Below, piece after piece: positions 27,694 to 37,142 of a stretch of DNA of 64,000 nt (its first letter is position 1; every line of letters begins with the position of its first letter). A program made the translations under genes and the position numbers. Source of the stretch: Paenibacillus xylanexedens (GTDB lineage Bacteria; Bacillota; Bacilli; Paenibacillales; Paenibacillaceae); assembly GCF_017874615.1 (NCBI RefSeq), contig NZ_JAGIKV010000007.1, positions 1 to 64,000 of the forward strand. Reading direction: 5' to 3'. Under the pieces are notes generated by a model. It worked only from the letters and a program-made list of their open reading frames with translations. It had not been told where the DNA came from and did not search any database.

Positions 27694-28947
27694 ATGGCTT
27701 TTCAAAAACCGACTGGAACGCAGGACTTACTGCCTGGAGTTGTCGAGAAATGGCAGTACGTAGAAGAAAAAGCAAGAGATCTGTGTCGACGGTTTAATTA
27801 CCGTGAGATTCGTACACCGATCTTCGAACAGACTTCTTTATTTGTACGCGGTGTAGGAGAGACTACCGATATCGTTGAGAAAGAAATGTATACCTTTGAT
27901 GACAAAGGCAATCGCAGCATGACTCTTCGTCCGGAGGGAACAGCGGGTGTTGTCCGTGCGTATGTAGAGAATAAAATCTACGGCGAACCAGATGTGAGCA
28001 AGCTCTATTACATCGGTCCGATGTTCCGGTACGAGCGTCCGCAGGCAGGCCGTCAGCGTCAGTTCCACCAGTTTGGTGTAGAAGCCATCGGTGCGCTGGA
28101 CCCGGCGATTGATGCCGAAGTAATCGCACTTGGATACCAGTTGTGTGTAGAGCTCGGTTTGAAGGATGTCAAAGTGGAGATCAACTCCGTTGGTAACTCA
28201 ACCAGCCGTGCAGAATACCGCGAGACGTTACTTGGGTTCCTCAGACCGATGAAAGACAGCCTGTGCAAGGACTGTCAGTCCCGCATGGAGCGTAATCCGC
28301 TGCGTGTACTCGACTGCAAAGTCGATCAGGACAAATTCGTAGGGGCACCGTCCATACTGGATAGCCTGGATGAAGAGTCCTTGAATCACTTTGCCAAGCT
28401 TCAGGCATACCTGGATGATTTCGGAGTGGATTATGCTGTGAACAATCGTCTGGTACGGGGCTTGGATTATTACACACTGACTGCGTTTGAATTAAAAGCC
28501 CAAGGTATTGGAGCAATAGATACGGTTGGCGGCGGTGGTCGTTACAATGGTCTGGTTGGAGATATCGGCGGACCTGATCAGCCGGGCATCGGCTTCGGTA
28601 TTGGTCTGGAACGCATTCAACTGATTCTGGAGCACCAAAATATTGAGCTTACTACGCTGGCTCCACTGGATGTGTACTTTGTTGCTCTGGGAGAGGCTGC
28701 TGATCGTGAAGTAAACCGTCTATTGTTCAAACTTCGTCAGTCTGGACTGTCTGGTGAACGTGATTATCTGGGCCGCAAGATGAAAGCACAGATGAAATCA
28801 GCTGACCGTTTCAAATCCCGCTATACCGCCATCCTTGGTGATGACGAGCTAGAGCGTGGTGAGATCGCCCTCAAGTCGATGAATACGGGTGAGCAACAAA
28901 CCGTGAAGCTTGATGATCTGGTAGCGACAATTCGCGAAGGTAAATAA
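27694..28947 (+). CDS. hisS: histidyl-tRNA synthetase
   Basis: A 417-residue class II synthetase. Motif 2 ([18 protein letters not shown], ~112-129), the histidine A-motif area ([15 protein letters not shown]), motif 3 ([11 protein letters not shown]) and the C-terminal anticodon-binding domain are seen. ATG 27694 with GGAGGG upstream; the frame extends to 27658 inside the terminator. Controlled by the T-box leader just upstream and followed by aspS with no terminator between. Confidence 0.97.
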   Translation: MAFQKPTGTQDLLPGVVEKWQYVEEKARDLCRRFNYREIRTPIFEQTSLFVRGVGETTDIVEKEMYTFDDKGNRSMTLRPEGTAGVVRAYVENKIYGEPDVSKLYYIGPMFRYERPQAGRQRQFHQFGVEAIGALDPAIDAEVIALGYQLCVELGLKDVKVEINSVGNSTSRAEYRETLLGFLRPMKDSLCKDCQSRMERNPLRVLDCKVDQDKFVGAPSILDSLDEESLNHFAKLQAYLDDFGVDYAVNNRLVRGLDYYTLTAFELKAQGIGAIDTVGGGGRYNGLVGDIGGPDQPGIGFGIGLERIQLILEHQNIELTTLAPLDVYFVALGEAADREVNRLLFKLRQSGLSGERDYLGRKMKAQMKSADRFKSRYTAILGDDELERGEIALKSMNTGEQQTVKLDDLVATIREGK

Positions 28948-28977
28948 GCACGAAGTGTGACATTAAATCTTAAACAT

Positions 28978-29160
28978 TCAAGTAAAACAATTGATCCGGC
29001 AAAAATGCTGAGGTTCACCAACATTTTCGACTAAGCGGAGGTTGGCGAGCCAGAGGTAACATGCCTTTTCGAATACATGGTCTACACGTAACCGGACTGT
29101 TGAAGAGCAGGTACTAACTGCCCATACAGAACGGAAATTCACATAATGAGGAGTTTGGTT
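28978..29160 (-). pseudogene. possible transposase fossil in the hisS-aspS gap
   Basis: The 213-base gap between hisS and aspS holds an open minus-strand frame of ~60 codons. It contains STVRLRVDHVFE, which resembles the C-terminal block of IS5-type transposases (R-V-E-H-V-F), followed by LANLRLV, as if a piece were deleted. The usual Glu is Asp. It has no start or ribosome site of its own. This is a resemblance by eye; a conserved RNA structure on the plus strand is an alternative. Confidence 0.2.
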
Positions 29161-30939
29161 ATGAAAAGAAGTCATCATTGCGGCGCATTAACACCCGCAC
29201 ACATCGGTGAAACAGTAACATTGAACGGTTGGGTTCAGACCCGCCGTGACTTGGGGGGCGTACTATTCATCGACCTGCGTGATCGCAGCGGGATTGTACA
29301 AGTTGTCTTTAACCCGGCTTATTCCGGTGAAGCGCTGCAAATCGCAGATCGCGTACGTAGCGAGTATGTTATCGCTGTAACGGGTAAAGTTGTTAAACGT
29401 GATGCTGAAACAGTTAATAAAAACCTGCCTACTGGCGAAATTGAAGTTCAAATTACAGAAATCGAAGTGCTGAACGCAGCTAAAACACCTCCATTCTTCA
29501 TTGAAGATGGTGTTGAAGTTGATGAATCCCTTCGTTTGAAATATCGTTACCTGGACCTGCGTCGTCCGGAAATGTTTGAAACATTGAAACTGCGTTCCAA
29601 AGCATCCAAAGTGTTCCGTGACTACCTGGATGGAGAAGAGTTCGTTGAAGTGGAAACACCAATCCTGACCAAGAGCTCCCCGGAAGGTGCGCGTGATTAT
29701 CTCGTACCGAGCCGTGTGCATGAAGGTGAATTCTTCGCCTTGCCACAATCCCCACAAATCTACAAACAGTTGCTGATGGTGGGTGGCGTTGAACGTTATT
29801 ATCAGATCGCTCGTTGTTTCCGGGATGAGGATCTGCGTGCAGACCGTCAACCAGAATTCACTCAAGTCGACATCGAGACTTCTTTCTTGCAACAGGATGA
29901 CCTGCTGCCAATGATGGAAGAACTGATGGCCAAATTGCTACGTGAAACCAAAGGAATTGAGCTGGAACTGCCTTTCCAACGGGTTACGTATGCAGATGCA
30001 ATGGGTAAATACGGTTCAGACAAACCAGATCTGCGCTTTGGTATGGAACTGGTTGAAATGAACGATATCGTAGCAAACAGTGGTGTGAAAGTATTTGCTT
30101 CTGTCATCGAAAAAGGTGGAGAAGTGAAAGTGCTGAACGCTAAAGGCTGTGGCACATGGAGTCGTAAAGAGATCGATGATCTCGGACCATTTGCTGCACG
30201 TTACGGTGCGAAAGGTCTGGCTTGGATTCAAGTGAAAGACGGCGAGTTCAAAGGGCCAATCGTGAAGTTCTTCACGCCTGAAGAAATCGAAGCTGTCAAA
30301 GAGCGCACTGGTGCTGAAGATGGCGACTTGTTGCTCTTCTCCGCAGACACGAAAAAAGTGGTTGCTGACGTTCTGGGCGCACTGCGTCTGAAAATCGGCC
30401 GTCAACTTGGACTGATCGATGACAGCAAATTCAAATTTGCTTGGGTTGTGGACTTCCCACTCCTCGGATATGATGAAGATGCGAAACGTTATGTGGCAGA
30501 ACACCATCCGTTCACTCGTCCAAAAGACGAAGATGTACATCTGTTTGACACAGATCCAGGTGCAATCCGCGCTCAAGCCTATGACCTTGTTCTCAATGGT
30601 TATGAAGTAGGTGGCGGTTCGATGCGTATCTACAAACGTGATGTTCAGGAGAAAATGTTTGCTGCCCTTGGACTCTCTACAGAAGTAGCGAATGAGAAAT
30701 TCGGCTATTTGTTGGAAGCTTTCGAATATGGAACTCCACCGCATGGTGGTATTGCCTTTGGTCTGGACCGCCTCGTGATGTTGCTGGCGGGCCGCACGAA
30801 TCTGCGTGAAACGATTGCCTTCCCGAAAACGGCAAGTGCAACGGATCTGCTCATGAATGCACCTTCCGAAGTGGATGACTCACAATTGGAACAACTTCAT
30901 ATCCGCGTAGCCCGTAAACCGGTAGCGGAAAAGAAATAA
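29161..30939 (+). CDS. aspS: aspartyl-tRNA synthetase
   Basis: A 592-residue class II synthetase with an N-terminal OB-fold ([17 protein letters not shown]), motif 2 region ([18 protein letters not shown]), a bacterial insert (~290-420), and motif 3 ([14 protein letters not shown]). Length equals that of the Bacillus enzyme. I place the start at ATG 29161 with GAGGAG 8 bases upstream, not at 29146. It is read from the hisS transcript, so the T-box leader covers it. Confidence 0.97.
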   Translation: MKRSHHCGALTPAHIGETVTLNGWVQTRRDLGGVLFIDLRDRSGIVQVVFNPAYSGEALQIADRVRSEYVIAVTGKVVKRDAETVNKNLPTGEIEVQITEIEVLNAAKTPPFFIEDGVEVDESLRLKYRYLDLRRPEMFETLKLRSKASKVFRDYLDGEEFVEVETPILTKSSPEGARDYLVPSRVHEGEFFALPQSPQIYKQLLMVGGVERYYQIARCFRDEDLRADRQPEFTQVDIETSFLQQDDLLPMMEELMAKLLRETKGIELELPFQRVTYADAMGKYGSDKPDLRFGMELVEMNDIVANSGVKVFASVIEKGGEVKVLNAKGCGTWSRKEIDDLGPFAARYGAKGLAWIQVKDGEFKGPIVKFFTPEEIEAVKERTGAEDGDLLLFSADTKKVVADVLGALRLKIGRQLGLIDDSKFKFAWVVDFPLLGYDEDAKRYVAEHHPFTRPKDEDVHLFDTDPGAIRAQAYDLVLNGYEVGGGSMRIYKRDVQEKMFAALGLSTEVANEKFGYLLEAFEYGTPPHGGIAFGLDRLVMLLAGRTNLRETIAFPKTASATDLLMNAPSEVDDSQLEQLHIRVARKPVAEKK

Positions 30940-30957
30940 AGGAGGCATCGATTCTCA

Positions 30958-31716
30958 ATGCTCCATCAATTTTCAAGAACAGAACTTGCGATCGGACCTG
31001 AAGGTCTGGACACATTGAAGAATAGTACAGTCGCTGTGCTCGGTATTGGCGGCGTAGGTGGAATTGCTGTAGAAGCTCTTGCCCGTAGCGGCGTTGGGCG
31101 CATCATCCTGATTGATAAAGACGTAGTGGACATCACCAACATTAACCGCCAGATTCATGCGCTGACCACGACAGTAGGGCAGAAAAAAGCGGATCTGATG
31201 GTGGAACGTGTGAAACTGATCAATCCGGAATGTGATGCGATTGCCCTGAATATGTTTTACACGGAAGAGACGTATGAGGAATTGTTCAAATATGAACTGG
31301 ATTATGTGCTGGATGCATCCGACACGATTATCTACAAAATCCATCTCATTAAAGAGTGCCTGAAACGTAAAATTCCGATGATTTCCAGCATGGGTGCGGC
31401 GAATAAAATGGATCCAACGAAATTCCAGGTTGCGGATATTTCGAAAACGACCATGGACCCGATTGCCCGTGTTGTACGTACGACACTTCGTAAAGACGGC
31501 ATCAAAAAAGGTGTGAAAGTGGTCTTCTCGACTGAAAAGCCGATGAAACCGCGCGAGGACGTAACACAGAAAATCGTTCCCGAGAATGCTCCGGAAATTC
31601 GTAAGGCTAAACAGCCACCTGCGAGTAACTCATTTGTGCCTCCCGTAGCCGGACTGATTATGGTCAGTGTTGCGATTAAGGATTTGTTAGAAATTGCAGA
31701 GAACGAGCAGCAGTAA
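30958..31716 (+). CDS. tcdA: tRNA threonylcarbamoyladenosine dehydratase
   Basis: A 252-residue E1-like ATP-dependent enzyme that cyclises t6A-37 of tRNA to ct6A. The nucleotide-binding loop GIGGVGGIAVEALARSGVG (~30-48), RQIHALTTTVGQKKA and LDASDTIIYK are seen. Length is like CsdL/TcdA. AAAGGAGG precedes the ATG. It follows aspS by 18 bases, as YrvM does in Bacillus, and ends with a terminator. Confidence 0.93.
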   Translation: MLHQFSRTELAIGPEGLDTLKNSTVAVLGIGGVGGIAVEALARSGVGRIILIDKDVVDITNINRQIHALTTTVGQKKADLMVERVKLINPECDAIALNMFYTEETYEELFKYELDYVLDASDTIIYKIHLIKECLKRKIPMISSMGAANKMDPTKFQVADISKTTMDPIARVVRTTLRKDGIKKGVKVVFSTEKPMKPREDVTQKIVPENAPEIRKAKQPPASNSFVPPVAGLIMVSVAIKDLLEIAENEQQ

Positions 31717-31733
31717 TTTGCTGCCAACTGAAG

Positions 31734-31768
31734 AAGCGTGGATGCTGATAAGGCATCTGCGCTTTTTT
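31734..31768 (+). terminator. terminator of the hisS-aspS-tcdA transcript
   Basis: AAGCG/CGCTT and GATGC/GCATC form a two-part stem followed by TTTTTT. Confidence 0.85.
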
Positions 31769-31961
31769 GTATGATCATACTTCGCAAGAGAGGAGCGGAT
31801 GGGACGTCCAATCTTCTATGATAGCCGAACTGTATTCCTAGATAAATGTCAGAGTTACGTCATGTACTTCAAAGTCAAAACCGTGTATGATATTCACTGC
31901 TGCGCGAAATGATGATACATACATAAAGAATTTGCGGCTAAAGAGAGGGGAATAGAACGAA

Positions 31962-33260
31962 ATGAAACACGGATGGATGACCAGACGTCTTGGCATGGAG
32001 CCAGGAGACCAGTGGAAAAAGGAAGTTGTGGCGGGAGCCATTTCCTATTTTGCCGTGGTCTATATCGTTATGGTCAATGCTACAATTCTTTCCGATGCCG
32101 GGATGCCCTTGCAGGCGGCCATGGTTGGAACCTTGCTGACATCCATTGCAGGCTGTTTGCTCATGGCATTTGGCGGAAAATCACCGATTATCGTGGTACC
32201 CGGAATGGGGATTAATGCATTTTTTACGTATACACTTGTACATTCCATGAAATTAAGCTGGCAAGAAGCGCTGGCCGTTGTGACCGTTACAGGTATACTT
32301 TTTGCCATTGTTGCGTTTACGTCACTATACAAAATGATCAGCGAAGCGATCCCGAAAAATCTGCAGCATGGTATTACGGTCGGGATTGGTTTGTTTCTGA
32401 CATTTATCGGTTTGCAAAAAAGTGGAATCGTCATCGCACACCAAACTACGTTTGTCGCGATTGGGCATTTCAATGATCCGAATGTCATTACAGCCTGCGT
32501 TACGCTGGTGCTTGCCTTGATTTTATTTATACGTAACGTACAGGGTGGACTTCTGATCAGTATTCTGGTCGGGACAGGTCTTGCCTATGTACTTGGTGCA
32601 GTGAACCCGGGTGAATCCGTATCAGCGATGGATGCGCTGCGTCAATACGGTGGGTTGTTTGGCGAATTGTCTTTGATGAAGCTGGCTGATGTCGCGTTTT
32701 GGATCGCGGTATTTTTGCTACTGCTAATTGTGGTGTTCGAAAATATCGGATTAATTACCGCTCAGACACAGATGATTGGTCGTCCAGAGCGGTTCAAAGG
32801 AAGTCTACGCGCACTATCCATTAGTACCGTATTGGCAGGCGTATTCGGAAGTAGTCCTCCAGTTGCTGCAGCCGAGACTACAGCCGGAATTGCAGCAGGC
32901 GGTCGCACAGGTTTGACTCCACTCGTTACAGCCGTGTTATTCGGGGCTACTTTCTTCTTCATTCCGCTACTCGGTTACATCCCGGACAGTGCAATTGCGC
33001 CCATTTTGATCATTATTGGTGGCCTGATGGTGCAAGGTGTGAAGGATATGGATTTTGGTGACTTTACAGAGGCATTCCCGGCATTTCTGATCATGGTCAT
33101 GATTCCATTTACATATAGCATCGTGGACGGTATGGCGTTTGGATTTATTGCCTATCCCTTAGCGAAGCTGGCAGCAGGTCAAGGTAAACAGGTACCTGTG
33201 GTCATGTATGGCATTTCCATCCTCTTTTTAGCCAATTTTGTGTTACATGGTATCTTGTAA
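31962..33260 (+). CDS. AzgA-family purine permease (NCS2-like)
   Basis: A 432-residue protein with about 13 hydrophobic segments. AzgA signatures are visible: GAISYFAVVYIVMVNATILSDAG in two parts, GKSPIIVVPGMGINAFF, KNLQHGITVGIGLFLTFIG and the GSSPPVAAAETTAGIAAGGRTG segment. It probably imports hypoxanthine, guanine or adenine. GAGAGGGG precedes the ATG. I looked for a purine riboswitch in 31770-31961 and did not see one. Confidence 0.9.
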   Translation: MKHGWMTRRLGMEPGDQWKKEVVAGAISYFAVVYIVMVNATILSDAGMPLQAAMVGTLLTSIAGCLLMAFGGKSPIIVVPGMGINAFFTYTLVHSMKLSWQEALAVVTVTGILFAIVAFTSLYKMISEAIPKNLQHGITVGIGLFLTFIGLQKSGIVIAHQTTFVAIGHFNDPNVITACVTLVLALILFIRNVQGGLLISILVGTGLAYVLGAVNPGESVSAMDALRQYGGLFGELSLMKLADVAFWIAVFLLLLIVVFENIGLITAQTQMIGRPERFKGSLRALSISTVLAGVFGSSPPVAAAETTAGIAAGGRTGLTPLVTAVLFGATFFFIPLLGYIPDSAIAPILIIIGGLMVQGVKDMDFGDFTEAFPAFLIMVMIPFTYSIVDGMAFGFIAYPLAKLAAGQGKQVPVVMYGISILFLANFVLHGIL

Positions 33261-33345
33261 AGCTGTGTTATACAACAAAAGGCAACGTCATGTAAGTTCA
33301 TACGTATGATCTCTGGTGAGCAGATGGAGAACGGGAGGAACGGGA

Positions 33346-35145
33346 ATGGAAGAGCAGCAACAAACAGGGCAGAATGAACCGAAGGTAGGAAAAAAGGGAT
33401 TTAAGGATTTCGTCAAGCTCATCGCTTCCACGAATCCGCCAAAACTGATCCTGATTCTGGCCCTCATCTTAACCCTGATTCAAACAACAGCCGGACTGAT
33501 CGTGCCATTGATGACCAAAGGTCTGATTGATGGACTAACCACTTCGGCACTGAACAAATCTGTTATTTTGTTATTGCTGGGGGCATTTGTGATTCAGGCG
33601 ATTGCCTCGGGTATTAGCATTTATATGTTAAATTACGCCGGACAACGCGTGGTCGCAACGCTTCGTACCAAGCTGTGGAATAAGGTATTGTCGCTACGAA
33701 TGCCGTATTTTGATCGCAATCGGACAGGCGATACCATGAGCCGGATTACGAATGATACAAGCCAGATCATGACGTTGATCGCAGATTATCTGGTTTCCTT
33801 TGTGTCCAACATCGTCGCTGTTGTGGGTGGCGTGGCGTTACTATTTTACTTGGATTGGGTGATGTCGCTCATTATTCTGAGTCTGGTGCCGCTTACGATG
33901 TTGATCCTGTTGCCGGTCGGGAAGAAAATGTACAAGATCTCCAAGAAGCAGCAGGATGAGATGGCAGGTCTTACGTCTGTGCTCAGTCAGGTTATTGGCG
34001 AGATCCGCTTGGTGAAAGCTTACGGAACGGAGAAACAGGAAGTGGAAGCAGGAGATTCCCGGATTCGTAAAATGTTTGCTTTTGGCTTGCAGGAAGCGCG
34101 CATTCTTGCTCTGATCGGTCCTTTGTTTACATTTGTCATGACTGCCGTTCTAGTCGTTATTCTGGGTGTGGGGGGAATGCGCGTAGCGTCTGGACTGTTG
34201 TCGCCTGGTGAACTGGTTGCGTTCATTTTACTGTTGTTCCAGGTCATTATGCCAATGGGACAATTCACGACGTTATACTCTCGTTTGCAAAAAGTCGTAG
34301 GTGCAACGGAGCGCATACAAGCTATCCTTGCCGATGAGGAAGAGCCACATGACAGCACTAAGGTAGCGCCAAAAGGAAATGAGACGATTGCATTCCATGA
34401 TGTACATTTTTCCTATGTTACAGGTGAGGAAGTGTTGCACGGAATCAATTTGACGGTACCTACACAAAAAGTGACAGCCATTGTCGGTCCAAGCGGTAGC
34501 GGCAAATCAACACTGTTCTCTTTGATGGAGCAGTTTTATATGCCCGATTCAGGCCATATTTCATATGGGGGACAAGCCATAACAGATTATTCTTTGGCCT
34601 CCTGGCGCAGCAAGATTGGGTATGTATCTCAGGAAAGTCCACTTATGGCGGGTACGATCAAAGACAACATCACGTACGGATTAGGTCGTGAGGCCACGAT
34701 GGATGAGATCCGGCGAGCTGCTGAGATGGCCTATTCTGCCGACTTTATCGACAAGCTACCACAGGGCTATGACACGGAAGTGGGCGAGAGGGGAATCAAG
34801 TTATCTGGGGGCCAACGTCAGCGGATTGCTATTGCTCGTGCCTTACTGCGCAGTCCGGATATTCTTATGTTGGATGAAGCGACATCCAGTCTGGACAGCA
34901 CCTCGGAGTATGAAGTACAGCAAGCATTGTCCAATCTGATGGAAGGAAGAACTACGATCGTGATCGCGCACCGATTGTCCACAGTGGTGGATTCCGATCA
35001 GATTGTTGTATTGGAGCATGGGCATGTTACCGGAACAGGAACTCATACGGAATTAATTAGCAATCATCCGGTATACCGTGAATTAGCGCAGAAACAGTTT
35101 GTGGCACAGGAAGGCAATGCAACTACAGTACAAAACGAAGAGTAA
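33346..35145 (+). CDS. multidrug-type ABC exporter half-transporter
   Basis: A 599-residue protein with an exporter membrane domain (six spans, residues ~35-315) and an ATPase (~360-590). Walker A is GPSGSGKST, the signature LSGGQRQR, Walker B ILMLDEATS and the H-loop IAHRLS. It resembles BmrA of Bacillus, which is a homodimeric drug exporter. ATG 33346 with GGGAGG upstream; an in-frame upstream start has no ribosome site. It ends with its own terminator before the TetR gene, which could control it in trans. Confidence 0.9.
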   Translation: MEEQQQTGQNEPKVGKKGFKDFVKLIASTNPPKLILILALILTLIQTTAGLIVPLMTKGLIDGLTTSALNKSVILLLLGAFVIQAIASGISIYMLNYAGQRVVATLRTKLWNKVLSLRMPYFDRNRTGDTMSRITNDTSQIMTLIADYLVSFVSNIVAVVGGVALLFYLDWVMSLIILSLVPLTMLILLPVGKKMYKISKKQQDEMAGLTSVLSQVIGEIRLVKAYGTEKQEVEAGDSRIRKMFAFGLQEARILALIGPLFTFVMTAVLVVILGVGGMRVASGLLSPGELVAFILLLFQVIMPMGQFTTLYSRLQKVVGATERIQAILADEEEPHDSTKVAPKGNETIAFHDVHFSYVTGEEVLHGINLTVPTQKVTAIVGPSGSGKSTLFSLMEQFYMPDSGHISYGGQAITDYSLASWRSKIGYVSQESPLMAGTIKDNITYGLGREATMDEIRRAAEMAYSADFIDKLPQGYDTEVGERGIKLSGGQRQRIAIARALLRSPDILMLDEATSSLDSTSEYEVQQALSNLMEGRTTIVIAHRLSTVVDSDQIVVLEHGHVTGTGTHTELISNHPVYRELAQKQFVAQEGNATTVQNEE

Positions 35146-35158
35146 TTCTCATTAATGC

Positions 35159-35207
35159 AGGATCTCCATTGAAATACCCATGAGGTATTTCAACGGAGAT
35201 CCTTTTT
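35159..35207 (+). terminator. terminator after the ABC exporter
   Basis: AGGATCTCC pairs with GGAGATCCT and TTGAAATACC pairs with GGTATTTCAA, followed by TTTTT. Confidence 0.93.
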
Positions 35208-35230
35208 GCTCATCCTTTAAATTCCTCATA

Positions 35231-35280
35231 TTTACAGTAAGACCAACATACTCTATATTATAGATACCGACCGTTGGTAT
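35231..35280 (+). promoter_or_regulatory. tetR promoter with overlapping operator
   Basis: TTTACA (35231), 17 bases, TATATT (35254) is a good promoter. At 35264-35280 lies ATACCGACCGTTGGTAT, whose 8-base arms match on 7 positions. It covers the expected transcript start, as in autoregulated TetR genes. Confidence 0.7.
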
Positions 35281-35296
35281 GTATAAGGAGGAACTT

Positions 35297-35962
35297 ATGG
35301 CCAGAAATAAATATCCTGAGCAGACACTGGACCTGATTCTGACTGTCTCAACTCAAATGTTTACCGAAAAGGGATATGAAAAGACCAGTATTCAAGACAT
35401 TATAGATGAATTAGGTATGTCCAAAGGTGCAATATATCATCATTTCAAATCCAAGGAGGATATCCTTAGTGCTGTGATGGAGAAGGAGCTTGGGCGGGCA
35501 GAAGACATGTTTATGGAACTCATCCAGAACACGCATGCTCCGAATGCCAGGCAGAAGCTCATCAGTATTTTGGAAAATATTATCGTTGATCCTGGAATTC
35601 AGTCCAACTCAATTGATCAGGTTCTAAGCACTCAGATCAAGAATCCGCAGTTTGTTCTTGGAGGGATCAGAAAAGGTGTTCTGAAGGATGCACGAATTAT
35701 TTCCAATATTATGGAACAAGGCAAGGAAGATGGGTCCATTTCAGTCGAATATCCGCTGGAGTGTGCTGAAATCTTCATGCTGCTCGTTAATATCTGGATT
35801 AACCCTCTTCTTTTTGGCAGAGATCAGGAGCAGACATTGGAAAGGCTTAAGTTTTTGCAACACATGATGAAGCTCTTGGGAGCAGATATCGTTAGCGAAC
35901 AGCTCATTCAGCGAATTACGAATCGCCATGCCAGCACGGGAGGGTATACGGAGGCGGAATAA
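35297..35962 (+). CDS. TetR/AcrR-family regulator
   Basis: A 221-residue repressor. The N-terminal helix-turn-helix is clear: TSIQDIIDELGMSKGAIYHH (~34-53). The C-terminal ligand domain is not assigned. ATG 35297 follows AAGGAGG by 5-6 bases; the ATG at 35279 lies within the operator and has no ribosome site. Downstream are a DUF4097 gene and a small membrane protein gene with only 36 and 44 bases between, likely one operon. The ABC exporter is upstream. Confidence 0.9.
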   Translation: MARNKYPEQTLDLILTVSTQMFTEKGYEKTSIQDIIDELGMSKGAIYHHFKSKEDILSAVMEKELGRAEDMFMELIQNTHAPNARQKLISILENIIVDPGIQSNSIDQVLSTQIKNPQFVLGGIRKGVLKDARIISNIMEQGKEDGSISVEYPLECAEIFMLLVNIWINPLLFGRDQEQTLERLKFLQHMMKLLGADIVSEQLIQRITNRHASTGGYTEAE

Positions 35963-35998
35963 ACATATACATGATTGTTTGAAATGGAGAGGGAAAAG

Positions 35999-36790
35999 AT
36001 GTTGAAAAGTGGTGAGCTTGCCATATGCAAGAGCATAGACATTGATCAACCCATTCATGATATACAGTTAAATTGGTTGTCAGGAGATATCAGAGTTCTT
36101 CCGAGTGTGGATGAACTGATTCACGTTATGCAATATGCGGATGCGTGCTTTTCCAAGCGAAGGCTGATGCAAGTTAACATACGAGGGGATACCTTAAGCA
36201 TTGTGGACGGGAGAAAAAGGAGAGGCCTCGTTGGAATAAATATTGCTAGAACAGCATTGGAGATTCAGCTTCCTGATCGGGTTTTTGATCGTATTTTACT
36301 AAACTCCACAGGAGGACAACTCCGGTTGAATCGGCTTCTGGCCACTCGCTGTCAATGTAAGATCACCTCAGGTAGTGTAGACCTATCAGGGAGGATGGAT
36401 GAGCTTGAACTGTGCGCATTGGCATCGATAGTGAAAGGGCAGCACCTTAGTGCAGATAAATTCAATCTTCAATCCAGTTCAGCCAAGATCGACATATCAG
36501 GGGAGTTTAATCATTTACAAATTACCACAATAGGCAGAAAATTAAATATGGACTGTCTCAAGATGCCAGAGAAATTACATTCCGTATCCACAGGGGCAAA
36601 GGCAGTGGTTTCCATCCCAGATAACGAAGGTTTCCAAATTATACTTAAAGAAAGATCAGGAGCATTAAAAAGTGAATTTGATTTGACTCCCCTTCATGGG
36701 GACAGCAACTGTCTAATACACAAAAGTGGAAAAAGTGAATTCCAAGTGGATATTCGAGGAGGAGCTTTTCATCTAAAATCCAGGAAATGA
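35999..36790 (+). CDS. DUF4097-type beta-repeat protein
   Basis: A 263-residue protein. It has the DUF4097 pattern of repeated short strands with Asn/Ser/Gly turns: LLNSTGGQLRLNRLLA, ITSGSVDLSGRMD, LQSSSAKIDISGEFN. No signal peptide or membrane segment is seen, unlike LiaG-type relatives. DUF4097 proteins often go with envelope-stress or bacitracin-response genes; the exact role is unknown. ATG 35999 has GGAGAGGG upstream. It lies between a TetR gene and a two-span membrane protein gene. Confidence 0.7.
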   Translation: MLKSGELAICKSIDIDQPIHDIQLNWLSGDIRVLPSVDELIHVMQYADACFSKRRLMQVNIRGDTLSIVDGRKRRGLVGINIARTALEIQLPDRVFDRILLNSTGGQLRLNRLLATRCQCKITSGSVDLSGRMDELELCALASIVKGQHLSADKFNLQSSSAKIDISGEFNHLQITTIGRKLNMDCLKMPEKLHSVSTGAKAVVSIPDNEGFQIILKERSGALKSEFDLTPLHGDSNCLIHKSGKSEFQVDIRGGAFHLKSRK

Positions 36791-36834
36791 GAGACTGTTC
36801 GTGTGTACTGAAAACAAAGGGGGCGGTAGGTATA

Positions 36835-37005
36835 ATGGCTGGTTGGATTGTAGGGATTAGTTTTTCCACCATCGTACTGCTAATCGGGATTTACGGCGCA
36901 TTAAACAGCAGGCGCAGGCTGGCCAGAAACAAGTGGGCCTGGTGGTTTATTCTGTTTGGTTGTTGTGCGCTTGTCAGTGCCATCATTAATTATCAATTCA
37001 GATGA
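36835..37005 (+). CDS. small two-span membrane protein
   Basis: A 56-residue protein: span 1 at ~3-22 (WIVGISFSTIVLLIGIYGAL), a basic loop SRRRLARNKW, span 2 at ~34-52. No known family. AAAGGGGGC and GGTAGG lie upstream of ATG 36835. It follows the DUF4097 gene by 44 bases, so it could anchor that soluble protein. Confidence 0.6.
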   Translation: MAGWIVGISFSTIVLLIGIYGALNSRRRLARNKWAWWFILFGCCALVSAIINYQFR

Positions 37006-37142
37006 GCCTCATATATTACAAAAGTAAGCCTACAAAAACGGATGTGGCTTTCAATTGCCCTATGTGATATAGTAAGTATCCTTTTGTATTGCCAGATCTA
37101 GGCGATGCAGAGCAAAACATATTCTTAGGAGGTAACTGAAAC

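Noticed and set aside
31770-31961. Possible purine riboswitch before the AzgA-type permease
   Set aside because: I looked for the conserved three-way junction bases on the plus strand and did not find them.
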